From Sphingomonadales bacterium (GTDB lineage Bacteria; Pseudomonadota; Alphaproteobacteria; Sphingomonadales; Sphingomonadaceae), in NCBI GenBank assembly GCA_027490095.1, contig JAIXYT010000029.1, forward strand, positions 1-64,000: DNA of 64,000 nucleotides, read 5' to 3'. The stretch's first letter is position 1. Every line of letters starts with the position of its first letter. A program made the position numbers and the translations under genes. The notes beneath the pieces are model-generated. The model was not told where the DNA came from. It was given only the letters and a program-made list of their open reading frames with translations, and ran no database searches. This document shows positions 24,905 through 33,628 of this stretch, one piece after another.

Positions 24905-26380
24905 CTAGAACGCATTCTTCGGGAACAACACCGCGAACACCGTCCGGATCAGGATGTAGATGTCGAACGTCACTGACCAGTTCTCGATGTAATAGAGGTC
25001 GTGCTCGAGGCGCTTCACCAGCTTTTCCTCGGTGTCCGTCTCGCCGCGCCAGCCACACACCTGCGCCCAGCCCGTCATTCCGGGCTTCACCTTGTGCCGC
25101 GCGGCATAGGTCTGCACCACCTCGTGGAAGGGCCGGCCGGCGGCCCGGGTGGAGGGCGCATGCGGCCGCGGGCCCACCAGGCTCATGTCGCCCTTCAGCA
25201 CGTTCAGCAGCTGGGGCAGTTCGTCGATCGAAGTCGCGCGGATGATCCGGCCCACGCGCGTCACCCGCTTGTCGTTGCGGGTCGCCTGGTGGATCCCGTC
25301 CGTCTCGCAGCTGTCGTGCGTCATGGACCGGAACTTCAGCACGTCGAAGCGCTGGTTGTTGAAGCCCTCGCGCGGCTGCCGGAAAAAGATCGGGCCGGGG
25401 CTGTCAAGCTTCACCGCAAGTGCCGTCAGCAGCAGCAGAGGCCAGAGGAAGAACAGGATCGCGACCGTGAGCAGCAGGTCCTCCGTCCGCTTGACGATCG
25501 CGTCGGTTCCCGAGATCGGGCGTTCGAACAGCGTGATGACCGGCATGTCGCCCAACAGCACCAGGGGCCTGTGCGCAAAGGCGAAGTTGGCAAGATCGGG
25601 CGCAAGGCGAATCCGCACCGGGGTCAGCGCCAGCTTCTGCACCACTTGCCGGATGCGCGCCTCGGCCGACCAGGGAAGCGCCACGATCACCTGGTCGATC
25701 AGGTCGTCGCGGATCATGGCAACCAGGTCGTCGGACGTGCCGAACACGGGCAGGTCGTCGACGAGGATGGGCACCCGGCCGTCCCGCCTGTCATCGAAGA
25801 AGCCAACCAGGCTGATCGTCAGCTTGGAATTGCCCCGGATATAATGGGCCAGCTTCTGGCCCTGCTCCGACCCGCCATAGATGGCGACGCGGCTGTTGAA
25901 GACGCCCTGCGCCTTCAGCCGCCGGATCCAGAGCGTCATGGCGGCCCGCGTTCCGGCCAGCATGATCGCGCCGCTGACGAACCAGGTGATGGCCCAGCCG
26001 CGCGAAAAATCCTCGGACACCTTCATCAGGAACCCGACAGTCAGCAGGAACAGCCCGGTGACCATCCACGAGCCGAGCACCCGTTCCCAGGCCTTGCTCA
26101 TCGAGAAGTGGCAATCGACGTCGTAGGTGCCCATGATCTCGGCCACCAGCGCGAAGATCAGGGCGCCAGCCAGCATCGTGCGGCCATAGACCGGTGTGTC
26201 GACGGCCATGATCCGTTCCGACCACAGGCTGAGCGCCACCACACCGGCAAGGATGACGGTCAGGAACTCGAAGATCCTGACGGCGAAGATCACCAGGTCG
26301 ATCGGCACGGACGACCGCGGCGCGAGCTGCTCCGCCAGCGCACGGGTCCGGGGACCGGTCGTAGGACCGATCTCGTTCAC
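24905..26380 (-). CDS. Exopolysaccharide polyprenyl-phosphate sugar transferase (WcaJ/CpsE-like)
   Basis: A 491-residue initiating transferase that moves hexose-1-phosphate from a nucleotide sugar to undecaprenyl phosphate, the first step of repeat-unit assembly. Four or five N-terminal membrane helices (for example FEFLTVILAGVVALSLW) precede a CoA-binding-like domain (VAIYGGSEQGQ, GFFDDRRDGRVPILVDDLPV). The catalytic domain contains KLDSPGPIFFRQPREGFNN, FDVLKFRSM, DELPQLLNVLKGDMSLVGPR and KPGMTGWAQVCGWRGETDT. Start is GTG 26380. It lies at the outer edge of the EPS locus. Confidence 0.92.
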   Translation of the reverse strand: MNEIGPTTGPRTRALAEQLAPRSSVPIDLVIFAVRIFEFLTVILAGVVALSLWSERIMAVDTPVYGRTMLAGALIFALVAEIMGTYDVDCHFSMSKAWERVLGSWMVTGLFLLTVGFLMKVSEDFSRGWAITWFVSGAIMLAGTRAAMTLWIRRLKAQGVFNSRVAIYGGSEQGQKLAHYIRGNSKLTISLVGFFDDRRDGRVPILVDDLPVFGTSDDLVAMIRDDLIDQVIVALPWSAEARIRQVVQKLALTPVRIRLAPDLANFAFAHRPLVLLGDMPVITLFERPISGTDAIVKRTEDLLLTVAILFFLWPLLLLTALAVKLDSPGPIFFRQPREGFNNQRFDVLKFRSMTHDSCETDGIHQATRNDKRVTRVGRIIRATSIDELPQLLNVLKGDMSLVGPRPHAPSTRAAGRPFHEVVQTYAARHKVKPGMTGWAQVCGWRGETDTEEKLVKRLEHDLYYIENWSVTFDIYILIRTVFAVLFPKNAF

Positions 26381-26556
26381 GACCGATGGTCCCCTTGCCT
26401 GCGTCCCGGATACAGTTGTTCACCCGTCGGGAAGGCTTCCGCGGGGCTGCTCCGGCCATGCCGCCCTTGCGCGATGCGCCTCGGCAAGGCATTGCAGGAA
26501 CGGGTCAGGCGTCGGAGAAGCGCGTTGCCCAGCTGTACTTGGGAGAAGGCTCGGGG

Positions 26557-26820
26557 ATGGAAACTGTCTACGACTGGGTGACAGTCGCGATCTTCGCAGG
26601 GCTGATCGTGTTGTTCCTGCAACGGTCCGTCGGCCCGGAACGCGACCAGATGTGGCCCTACTTCGCGGCGTCGGTCGCCTGTGCAGTCATCAACCAGGTC
26701 GGCAACAAGGCGATCGACGACGGCAGCGTTGTGCTGCACGCCGTATCCGTCGCCGGCATCGTGGCGATCCTGGCGTTCGTCCAGTATTTCCTGCGACCGT
26801 TCGGCAACAAGGGCGACTGA
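26557..26820 (+). CDS. XrtV sorting system accessory protein (small membrane protein)
   Basis: An 87-residue protein with two or three hydrophobic helices: WVTVAIFAGLIVLFLQ, YFAASVACAVINQVG and AVSVAGIVAILAFVQYFL. Its size, the YFAASVACAVINQVGNKA segment and position beside EpsI and XrtV fit the accessory protein found in XrtV clusters. ATG 26557 has GGGG just upstream. It converges with epsI. Confidence 0.7.
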   Translation: METVYDWVTVAIFAGLIVLFLQRSVGPERDQMWPYFAASVACAVINQVGNKAIDDGSVVLHAVSVAGIVAILAFVQYFLRPFGNKGD

Positions 26821-26864
26821 TCCCGTCAACCGTCTGCGGGCCAGGAAAGGGCTCGCTTCCTGCA

Positions 26865-27566
26865 TCAGGCGCTCGCCTTGAAGTCTGCCGCCAACGGCCG
26901 CCCGACCAGCGCCGGAAGCGCCGCCGGGTAGGTGGCCGCCAGCAGTTCGCGCGCAAACCGCTGCAGGGCATCGAAGATTTCGGGCGATGGCTCGCCGATC
27001 GTCGACAGGCGGACCAGCACGCCGTCGGCCACATAGCCGCGCATTTCGGACCTCAGCTTCATGACCCGCTGCTCGTTGCTGCTGGTCGGCAGGAAGTCGC
27101 CCACCCTGGTCCAGTAGAGGATCGGCTCCACCCGGTCGTTGCTGCGAGCCACCAGTTCGCGGGCCGGCAGGCTTGCGGTCGGCGTCAGGGGCACCGCCAC
27201 CTTCCGGGCGCCTTCGATCTGGAACCCGACAGCCGCATAGCAGACCTCGGGGCGGTGCAGTTGCAGCTGATCCGACTGGGTGCTGCCATAGGCGATCACC
27301 ATCATCACCGGGATCTCGCTGTCCGACGTGTAGAGCCGGCTGACCGTCTGCTCATACAGTTTTGCGGACAGCGACCCCTCCGCCGCTTTCGGAAGGACGA
27401 CGGCGTTGGACGGCGTGACGGTCCAGGAGCCGATCGTCAGGGGAACGGCCTTCTCGAGCTTCTTGTCGCCCAGCAGGTTCAAGCGGTCACGGGGGGTCAG
27501 CGCGAAGGCGCCGGCCGCTGCTGCAACCAGCGGGGCGCCGAGCAGCAGATCACGTCGCCGGAGCAT
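26865..27566 (-). CDS. epsI: Exosortase-associated EpsI family protein, V-type
   Basis: A 233-residue EpsI-domain protein. A Tat/Sec-like N-terminus (RRRDLLLGAPLVAAAAGAFA) is followed by the EpsI core: IGSWTVTPSNAVVLPKA, LYTSDSEIPVMMVIAYGSTQ, HRPEVCYAAVGFQIEGARKV. The conserved HRPEVCY motif is intact. EpsI accompanies exosortases in EPS loci and is thought to act with them in export or processing. It overlaps the end of xrtV by 17 nt and is translated after it. Confidence 0.88.
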   Translation of the reverse strand: MLRRRDLLLGAPLVAAAAGAFALTPRDRLNLLGDKKLEKAVPLTIGSWTVTPSNAVVLPKAAEGSLSAKLYEQTVSRLYTSDSEIPVMMVIAYGSTQSDQLQLHRPEVCYAAVGFQIEGARKVAVPLTPTASLPARELVARSNDRVEPILYWTRVGDFLPTSSNEQRVMKLRSEMRGYVADGVLVRLSTIGEPSPEIFDALQRFARELLAATYPAALPALVGRPLAADFKASA

Positions 27567-28449
27567 CGGAACCCTCCGTTCCAGGGGTCAGCCAGCGCCT
27601 GAGGGGCGACAGCAGCTTGTCGATCCCGAAGATCAGCAGCAGCGCCGATACGAACGTCACGATCCCGGCAAAATCATGCAGATACCCCTGCGCGACTTCA
27701 TTCCCCGCATAGTAGGTCAGAAGCACGAGGATCATCACCCGGACGACGTTGGCCGCAATCGCGATGGGCAGCAACAGCAGCAGAAGCACGGCCGAATAGC
27801 GCCACGAGGCGTTGTGCATCAGATAGATGTAGAACAGACCGATGGCCGTAAGACTGATCAGCGAATTGAGCCCGGCGCAGGCATCCTCGACGAGCAGCTG
27901 GTACTGGGCGATGTAGATCGTCACGCCGACCTGGGTGATCGGATAGCCGGCTGCCGACAGCAGGAAGGTGGTGATGTCGGACACCAGGATCTTCAGCGGC
28001 TGCGTGATGCTGTCCATCAGCCAGCCGGGCAGCGGGATCAGGAACAGCAGGTAGAACAGGGGGAACCAGTTCTTCAGCATCACCCGGTGGCCCACATGGG
28101 CATAGGCAATGCCCATCAGCGCGCCCAGAAGGGCAGCCACCTCGATCAGCAGGAAATCGAACGCCCGGCCGAAAACATAGGCGAACGACATCAGGACAAT
28201 GACCGGCACGGCGATCCACAGGTTGCCGGGCCGGGCCTCGGCCCGGATCTCGTCCCAGTTGCGCCAGATCAGCCACACGGCGGTTGCAAGGACCAGCGGG
28301 CCATGAACACCCGATTCCTGGGTCCAGCTCTGCTGGGCGGTCGAGATCAGCGTCGGGATGATGGTGAGCAGCAGGCCGACCGCAAGCGCAGGACTGCGCA
28401 GGGCATGGCTGGCCCAGGCCTGTCGTTGCACCGGCATCGCCACGGTCAT
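27550..28449 (-). CDS. xrtV: Exosortase V
   Basis: A 299-residue multi-pass transpeptidase-like enzyme that cleaves and sorts PEP-CTERM proteins. About eight helices are visible. The catalytic triad pattern is present: Cys in EDACAGLNSLISL, Arg in NVVRVMILVLLTYYAG, His in YLHDFAGIVTF. ATG 28449 follows a strong GGAGGGAG site; the longer frame to 28482 would use TTG. The PEP-CTERM protein at 8381 is the only recognisable substrate in this window. Confidence 0.92.
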   Translation of the reverse strand: MTVAMPVQRQAWASHALRSPALAVGLLLTIIPTLISTAQQSWTQESGVHGPLVLATAVWLIWRNWDEIRAEARPGNLWIAVPVIVLMSFAYVFGRAFDFLLIEVAALLGALMGIAYAHVGHRVMLKNWFPLFYLLFLIPLPGWLMDSITQPLKILVSDITTFLLSAAGYPITQVGVTIYIAQYQLLVEDACAGLNSLISLTAIGLFYIYLMHNASWRYSAVLLLLLLPIAIAANVVRVMILVLLTYYAGNEVAQGYLHDFAGIVTFVSALLLIFGIDKLLSPLRRWLTPGTEGSDAPAT

Positions 28450-28474
28450 CTGGCTCCCTCCCGCCCCCGCCGAT

Positions 28475-29347
28475 TCAGGCAAAGTCGTTGAGCACGGACC
28501 CGATCACGGTGGCCCGCGACGCTCCGAGTTGGGAGGCCAGCGTCTGCACATCCTTGACAAAGGCATGGTTGCGACGCGCCACCACCAGCGCATAGCCGAG
28601 CACGCCGGCAACCGTCAGCGCATCGCTGTTCTCGTTGCTGGCGGGCGTGTCGAAGATCGCGACATCGTGCTGGCGCAGCAGGATGTCGACGCCGCTGCGG
28701 AAGCGGGCGCCGGACAGCAGCTCCTGGGGGCGCGCAACCGGCGGGCCTGCTGGCACGACCGACAGGTTCGGCAGCACGTTCGGATAGACCACGCGTTCCG
28801 GGCGGTTCACTTCCAGCGACAGATAGGTGGAAAGGCCCGGCCCATTGGGATCAATCCCGAAGATCGCATCGATGCGCGGGTTCCGCAGGTTGGAATCCAC
28901 CAGCAGTGTCTTGATCCCGACCTGCGACAGCGCAGTCGCAAGATTGGCCGCAATGAAGGTCGCGCCCGACCCGTCGGTCGCGCCGCACACCGCAAAGGCG
29001 CGCCGCCCGGCGCCGACATGCTGGGCGATGATCTGCGTCCGCAGAAGCCTCAGCATTTCGGCCTGCGGGCTGGACGGATCCGACTGCACCAGAAGCTCGT
29101 CGGACACCGAAGCCGAAGGCGAGAGCTGCATGGCAAGGCTGCCCTGCATCGCCTGCCGCGCGATGACCACATCCTCCTCGGTTGCAAGCGCGAGCGCCAC
29201 GGCGGATTGGTCGAAGGTCAGCCCGGACTGCGCCTGGTGCGCGGCAACCGCACGGGCTTCCTCGTCGGTCAGCGCGCCCGTCCGAAGCAGGGCATCGGGC
29301 AGGCTCGGGTCCGCAGGGATGCCCGATGTGGTTTCCAGTTGGCTCAT
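28475..29347 (-). CDS. BY-kinase-like (CpsD/CapB family) protein with degenerate P-loop
   Basis: A 290-residue protein of the cytoplasmic half of Wzc-type kinases, which control polymer length and export. Residues about 15-75 (LPDALLRTGALTDEEARAVA) look like an MshEN/GspE-N domain. The P-loop is GATDGSGATFIAANLA, where Ala replaces the Walker A lysine; Walker A' (LLVDSNLRNP) and B (VAIFDTPA) remain. No C-terminal Tyr cluster is present. It may be a non-catalytic regulator or partner of the adjacent Wzz/GumC-like protein, to which it is joined with 1 base between them. Confidence 0.82.
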   Translation of the reverse strand: MSQLETTSGIPADPSLPDALLRTGALTDEEARAVAAHQAQSGLTFDQSAVALALATEEDVVIARQAMQGSLAMQLSPSASVSDELLVQSDPSSPQAEMLRLLRTQIIAQHVGAGRRAFAVCGATDGSGATFIAANLATALSQVGIKTLLVDSNLRNPRIDAIFGIDPNGPGLSTYLSLEVNRPERVVYPNVLPNLSVVPAGPPVARPQELLSGARFRSGVDILLRQHDVAIFDTPASNENSDALTVAGVLGYALVVARRNHAFVKDVQTLASQLGASRATVIGSVLNDFA

Positions 29348-29348
29348 G

Positions 29349-30749
29349 TCAGATCGCCTGCAGGTCGCCGGCCGGTTCGTCGGGCGACCGACGGCCGAAG
29401 AGTTTCCGGAATTTCAGTCGAAGCGGCGACGGCTGTTTTGCGCCCACGATGGCAAGCACCGGCGCACCGGCGGCATGGGCCAGATCCTCGTGCCCGCGAA
29501 CCCTGCGGGCAACGAACTCGATCAGCAGCGCCATCACGAGGCCGAGGCCGAGGCCGAGCACGCCTGAGACCATCGCGACCAACCCGACATTGGGGTAGGA
29601 CGCGGTCTTGGACACGACAGGATCCCCCATGATGGTGATGCCGGGATCCGACTGGTCGGAGGCAAGTTTCAGCTCGTCGGCGCGCTTGTTGGCACTGTCA
29701 TACTGCGACCGCTTGAGCTCCACCTCGCGCGACAGGCGAACCAGCTCGTCCAGGATCGGCTTGCGCTGCAGGATCAGCCTCGACTGGGCTTCCACCTGCT
29801 GCGTCAAATCCGAAACGGACTGCTTCACCGCCCCGGACATCGTCGAGACATTCTGCTGCGAGCGGGCCTTGGCCTGGCCGATCTGCTTCGCCAGCGTGTT
29901 GCGCCGGGCAAGGATCGCCTTGTAGGTCGGGTGCTCCGGCCCAAGCCGCGCGCCGGCCAGCGCCAGCTCGTCCTCGATCGTCGCAAGCTGGATCGCGAGC
30001 TGATCGGACACCGGGTCCGACGCCAGCCGCGCCGTGCTGGTCAGCGTGTTGGTGCTTTCCATGCCCTGCGACTGCTGGAGCGCGGCCTGCAGCGAGGCGA
30101 GCTTGGCCGTCTCGCTGTCCATGCCGTTCACCAGGGTGATGTTGTTCGCCAGCATATAGTCAGCCAGCGCCTTCTCGGCCTTGGCAAGCTCGTTGCGGGC
30201 AATGTCCGTCTGCTCGCGGTACCAGGCGCTGGTGCGGCCGAAGGGATCCGTCCGCAGCCGCAGGGACTCTCCGATATAGGCTTCGCGGATCACCCCGACG
30301 ATCGCCTTTGCCCGGTCAGGGTCGGTCGTCTGATAGCGGATCTCCATGATGCTGGAGCTGCGGATCATGCCGGCATCCGTGTTGTCGATGATCTGCTGGC
30401 CCAGCCAGGCCCGCATGCCCCCGTCTTCCGCGCTCCGGCCCGAGGCCTCATAGGCGGCCCTGAGCGACGGATCGTTGACGAGGCCAAGCCGGTCAACCAC
30501 GGCGCCGGCAACGCGCATGTCCTTGATGATCTGGATCTGGTCGCCGATGTAGGTCCCCCCGCGCGAGCCGATCAGCACCTGTCCGGTAACCGGATCAGAC
30601 TTCGCCTCGAAGATCACCCGGGCACTGGCCGGATAGCGCTTGGGCAACATCATCGCGATCGATGTGGCGACGACGAAGCAGGCAAGCGCGGTTGCGACGA
30701 TCAGCTTCCAGCGCGCCAGCAGGATTCGAAGAAACTGGATGATGCTCAT
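29349..30749 (-). CDS. Wzz/GumC-like polysaccharide co-polymerase
   Basis: A 466-residue inner-membrane protein controlling chain length. An N-terminal helix (LIVATALACFVVATSIAMML, residues 15-35) and a C-terminal one (LVAMVSGVLGLGLGLVMALL, about 400-425) bracket a coiled-coil periplasmic domain (NELAKAEKALADYML; KAILARRNTLAKQIGQAKAR). PNVGLVA is the usual proline-rich segment before the second helix. The kinase domain is a separate gene immediately downstream. Confidence 0.88.
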   Translation of the reverse strand: MSIIQFLRILLARWKLIVATALACFVVATSIAMMLPKRYPASARVIFEAKSDPVTGQVLIGSRGGTYIGDQIQIIKDMRVAGAVVDRLGLVNDPSLRAAYEASGRSAEDGGMRAWLGQQIIDNTDAGMIRSSSIMEIRYQTTDPDRAKAIVGVIREAYIGESLRLRTDPFGRTSAWYREQTDIARNELAKAEKALADYMLANNITLVNGMDSETAKLASLQAALQQSQGMESTNTLTSTARLASDPVSDQLAIQLATIEDELALAGARLGPEHPTYKAILARRNTLAKQIGQAKARSQQNVSTMSGAVKQSVSDLTQQVEAQSRLILQRKPILDELVRLSREVELKRSQYDSANKRADELKLASDQSDPGITIMGDPVVSKTASYPNVGLVAMVSGVLGLGLGLVMALLIEFVARRVRGHEDLAHAAGAPVLAIVGAKQPSPLRLKFRKLFGRRSPDEPAGDLQAI

Positions 30750-30762
30750 GGAACCAATCTCC

Positions 30763-31599
30763 TCAGAACAGCCGCTCGCGGACGCGGATCACGTCACCGG
30801 CCTGCAGCTTGTCGCTCCCCACCACATCGACTTCCTTCTCGTCGCCGCGCTTCAGCCCGAACTTGCCCGAAGAGCCGGTCGGCCCGACGCCACCCGCCAT
30901 GGCCATCAGGTCCGAAACGGTCATGTCCCGCTTCAACGGGTAGGACCCCGGCGCCATCGCCGCACCGGTCAGGTACACCACCTCGGACGGCGGGACATAG
31001 ATGGTGTCGCCGGGCTGGAGAACGATGTCGGCCACCGTCCCGCGCGCCAGATCCTTGGTGCTGATCTCGATCTCCTGGCCCGAACCGGCGCGCCGAACAT
31101 AGATCAGCTCGCTGCCGACATCCTGCACCCAGCCCGAGCGCAGGAGGATGTCGAGAAGCCCGGTGTAGCGGTCAAGCGGAACCAGCCCCGGCGCGCCCAC
31201 CTTGCCGGCGACGCGGACATATTTGCTGGCATAATCCGTCACCTCGACGTTCACGATCGGGTCGCGGAGGTAATTGCCCTGGATCAGCCGGCGGGTCATT
31301 TCATCCGCCAGCGTCAACACCGTCTTGCCCTGCGCCTGCACCTTGCCGATCAGCGGCACGACGATGGAGCCGTCCGGCTTCACCCTGGTCGCGACATTGA
31401 ACTCGCTCTGCCCATAGACCACGATCGACAGCCCGTCGTTGGGCCCCAGCACATAGCCCGGAGACGCCGGCTGGGACGCAGTCGGAGACTGGGCCAGTGC
31501 TGCCTGCGCGAACAGGAGGGCAAGTAGGGCGCCCAGCAACCGCAGGCCGAACTGGCGAAGCGGCGACCAGGCCGCAGTGCCCAGGAAAGTCATTGCCAT
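30763..31599 (-). CDS. Polysaccharide export protein (Wza-like, Poly_export/SLBB)
   Basis: A 278-residue exporter subunit. Signal peptide: LLGALLALLFAQAALAQ, without a lipobox Cys, so it may be soluble or barrel-associated rather than a lipoprotein like Wza. Then the Poly_export domain (YVLGPNDGLSIVVYGQSEFN; VKPDGSIVVPLIGKV) and SLBB domains (YVRVAGKVGAPGLVPLDRY; VVYLTGAAMAPGSYPLKRDM). ATG 31599 has GGAGAA upstream. Confidence 0.9.
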   Translation of the reverse strand: MAMTFLGTAAWSPLRQFGLRLLGALLALLFAQAALAQSPTASQPASPGYVLGPNDGLSIVVYGQSEFNVATRVKPDGSIVVPLIGKVQAQGKTVLTLADEMTRRLIQGNYLRDPIVNVEVTDYASKYVRVAGKVGAPGLVPLDRYTGLLDILLRSGWVQDVGSELIYVRRAGSGQEIEISTKDLARGTVADIVLQPGDTIYVPPSEVVYLTGAAMAPGSYPLKRDMTVSDLMAMAGGVGPTGSSGKFGLKRGDEKEVDVVGSDKLQAGDVIRVRERLF

Positions 31600-31640
31600 T
31601 GCCGTTTCTCCGGATCTCAGATGTTGCGCTGCTCTGGGCA

Positions 31641-32999
31641 TCAGAAGCGGCCCGTCAGGTTGATCGTTGCGACTGTCGCGTTGAAACTGAACCCGTCGGG
31701 CGTTGACGTCCGCCGCTGGTAGTTGATGTCGGTGCCGACCGAAAGGAACCGGGTCAGCTGGAATCCGGTCGCGGCAAAGATGCGGTCGCCGTTGAAGCCC
31801 TGCACCTGGTTGGTCTCGGGCACCAGGAGGGTTCCGCGGAATTCCTGGTCGAAGCGGTTGTATCCGGCCGAGATGCTCATCCCGTTGCTCAGCCGATAGG
31901 TGCCGCTGGCGGTGAACGTCCGGTTGATGGAGAAGTTGGCGGCCTGGTTGCCACCTCCGTTCACGCTCTGCCCGAAGCCCAGGTTCGCACCGAACCGCGG
32001 CCCGGCATAGCCGAGCCCGAAATTCCAGGTGCCACCCTCGAAGCCGACCGCGCCCGGGGTGTTCGACGACACCCTGCTCTGCCCGATCGATGCATTGGCC
32101 CGCAGCGTGGATCCGATGCGATAGGCCCCGAAGATGCTGACGGTGTTGATCGTGTTGCTGTTTTCCTGGCCCAGCACCAGCTGGTTCGGAAAGACATTCT
32201 CGCTCCAGGCGGCGGAAACGCCCACCTGCCCGCGGCTGCCGACCCGATAGCCGAGGCTTCCGCTGACGGTCTGGAAATTGGCGTCGGCGAAGCTGCGGTC
32301 GATGCTGTCTTCGTTGCTGATGTTCCGTTGCTGCCCGCGGCTGTAGGCCACGCTGCCGGTAAGGCCCATGCGGGTGGAACAGTTCAACCCGGCCGAAAAG
32401 GTCGTCGTCTCGGCTGACGCATTGGCGGCCTCGTCGAAGCCGCCGATCAGCCAGTCGCGCTTGCTGTAGCCTGCCGTCAGCTGGCCACCGCAGGATCGGC
32501 CAAGATAGAGGCCCGCGCCCCCGCTCACGTTGAAGCGGTTGCTGTTCAACTGGGTGTTGTTGGCATAGATGATCCGCCCGAGCGACCCGTTGACGAACAG
32601 GCGCTGCCGCCCGACATCGCGTTCGGCCGCGAGGCCAACCGTCGGCCGGAAGCTCCAGTCGGCCTTCGACCGGAAGCGCGTGGGAAGCGGCTGGCCGTCT
32701 TCCAGCCTCGCCACGTTGGTGTCATACTGGATCTGCATCGACGCCGAGGGCGTGAGACCGAGTGCCCCGACGACCCCAAGCGCCGCGAAGAAGGGCCCCT
32801 CGTCCCCGAACACACGGTTCGGGTCGTCGACCACGGCCCCGGGCGGGGGATCAAATCGTGTCCCCGGCACAGTGGACTGCACTGCCTGGGATGGCATCTT
32901 CTGGTTGATCGGCTGGGCAGAAGCCGCGTCCGGGGTCAGCAAGACGGCTGCAAGCCCGGCGCCCGCCACCACCCGGCGCAACGGCACTGCCTGCATCAT
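31641..32999 (-). CDS. Outer-membrane beta-barrel protein of the EPS locus
   Basis: A 452-residue protein. Signal peptide RVVAGAGLAAVLLTPDAASA, then a Pro-rich linker and about 16-20 alternating strands with aromatic girdles, ending with the outer-membrane signature ...VATINLTGRF. Similar barrels head EPS/PEP-CTERM operons and are thought to form or line the polymer exit. Start 32999 (MMQAVPL) gives a proper signal peptide; the frame extends to 33266 without one. It is the first gene of the leftward EPS operon. Confidence 0.75.
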   Translation of the reverse strand: MMQAVPLRRVVAGAGLAAVLLTPDAASAQPINQKMPSQAVQSTVPGTRFDPPPGAVVDDPNRVFGDEGPFFAALGVVGALGLTPSASMQIQYDTNVARLEDGQPLPTRFRSKADWSFRPTVGLAAERDVGRQRLFVNGSLGRIIYANNTQLNSNRFNVSGGAGLYLGRSCGGQLTAGYSKRDWLIGGFDEAANASAETTTFSAGLNCSTRMGLTGSVAYSRGQQRNISNEDSIDRSFADANFQTVSGSLGYRVGSRGQVGVSAAWSENVFPNQLVLGQENSNTINTVSIFGAYRIGSTLRANASIGQSRVSSNTPGAVGFEGGTWNFGLGYAGPRFGANLGFGQSVNGGGNQAANFSINRTFTASGTYRLSNGMSISAGYNRFDQEFRGTLLVPETNQVQGFNGDRIFAATGFQLTRFLSVGTDINYQRRTSTPDGFSFNATVATINLTGRF

Positions 33000-33628
33000 G
33001 TGCTGTTTCGACCCGTGCGCCACGCACCCTCCCTTTCCGTCTGCCGGCCCAATCCCGATACCGTGCGCCTGCGACATGCCCCGGCCGGACCCGGGCCCTG
33101 CCGTCAGAACGATCCGCACACCCGGCACCATGAACCTTTCAGACGACAGCAGCTTACGGTCAAGTGGCGCACGCCTTGCCCTGAACAAGGGCCCAGCCAC
33201 CTGCCACGCCTGAGATTCCATACAGATGCCGTCACAGCAAATCAAAGCCTTGGCGTCATGCAACAAGGCGAAAGATTGTTACATGGCATAGATATGGGCT
33301 ATGGCACACGGGCCACACGTGGCATCTGCACGACGGTTCGGGCTGATGAAATTCGACAATGGTCCGGCAGATTGGCCGTATGAACATGCGGGCGGTCTGC
33401 AGGCAGGGGCGGGATACAACGTCCCCCGGGACCTGGCAGGATGGGCTTTTGGCCGGCAGGAATGGATGGAATGAGGGGACGGATGCAGGCGGCGGATTGC
33501 GGGTTCGGATGGCCGGGCGACCGGGCGTCGGCACGCTGCGCGCCGGGCAACGGCGGAACGGTCCTCATGCGCAGCGCCGGTGGCCCCACCGCATCTGGCC
33601 GGAACCTCATGACCACCGGTGACGCGCA
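33000..33628. promoter_or_regulatory. Divergent promoter region of the two EPS operons
   Basis: A 629-base stretch with no convincing gene. Positions 33215-33300 are markedly AT-richer than the rest, as expected for a promoter. Three TGGCA boxes at 33284, 33302 and 33320 are exactly 18 bases apart, and CATAG/CTATG form an inverted repeat with a 7-base spacer inside. These are candidate regulator sites. A short ORF (33441-33632) overlaps the next start, but its sequence is not protein-like. Confidence 0.45.

Noticed and set aside
33165-33180. Possible sigma-54 promoter for the right EPS arm
   Set aside because: TGGCGC-N5-TTGCC keeps the spacing but misses key bases, and it would leave a leader of about 450 bases.
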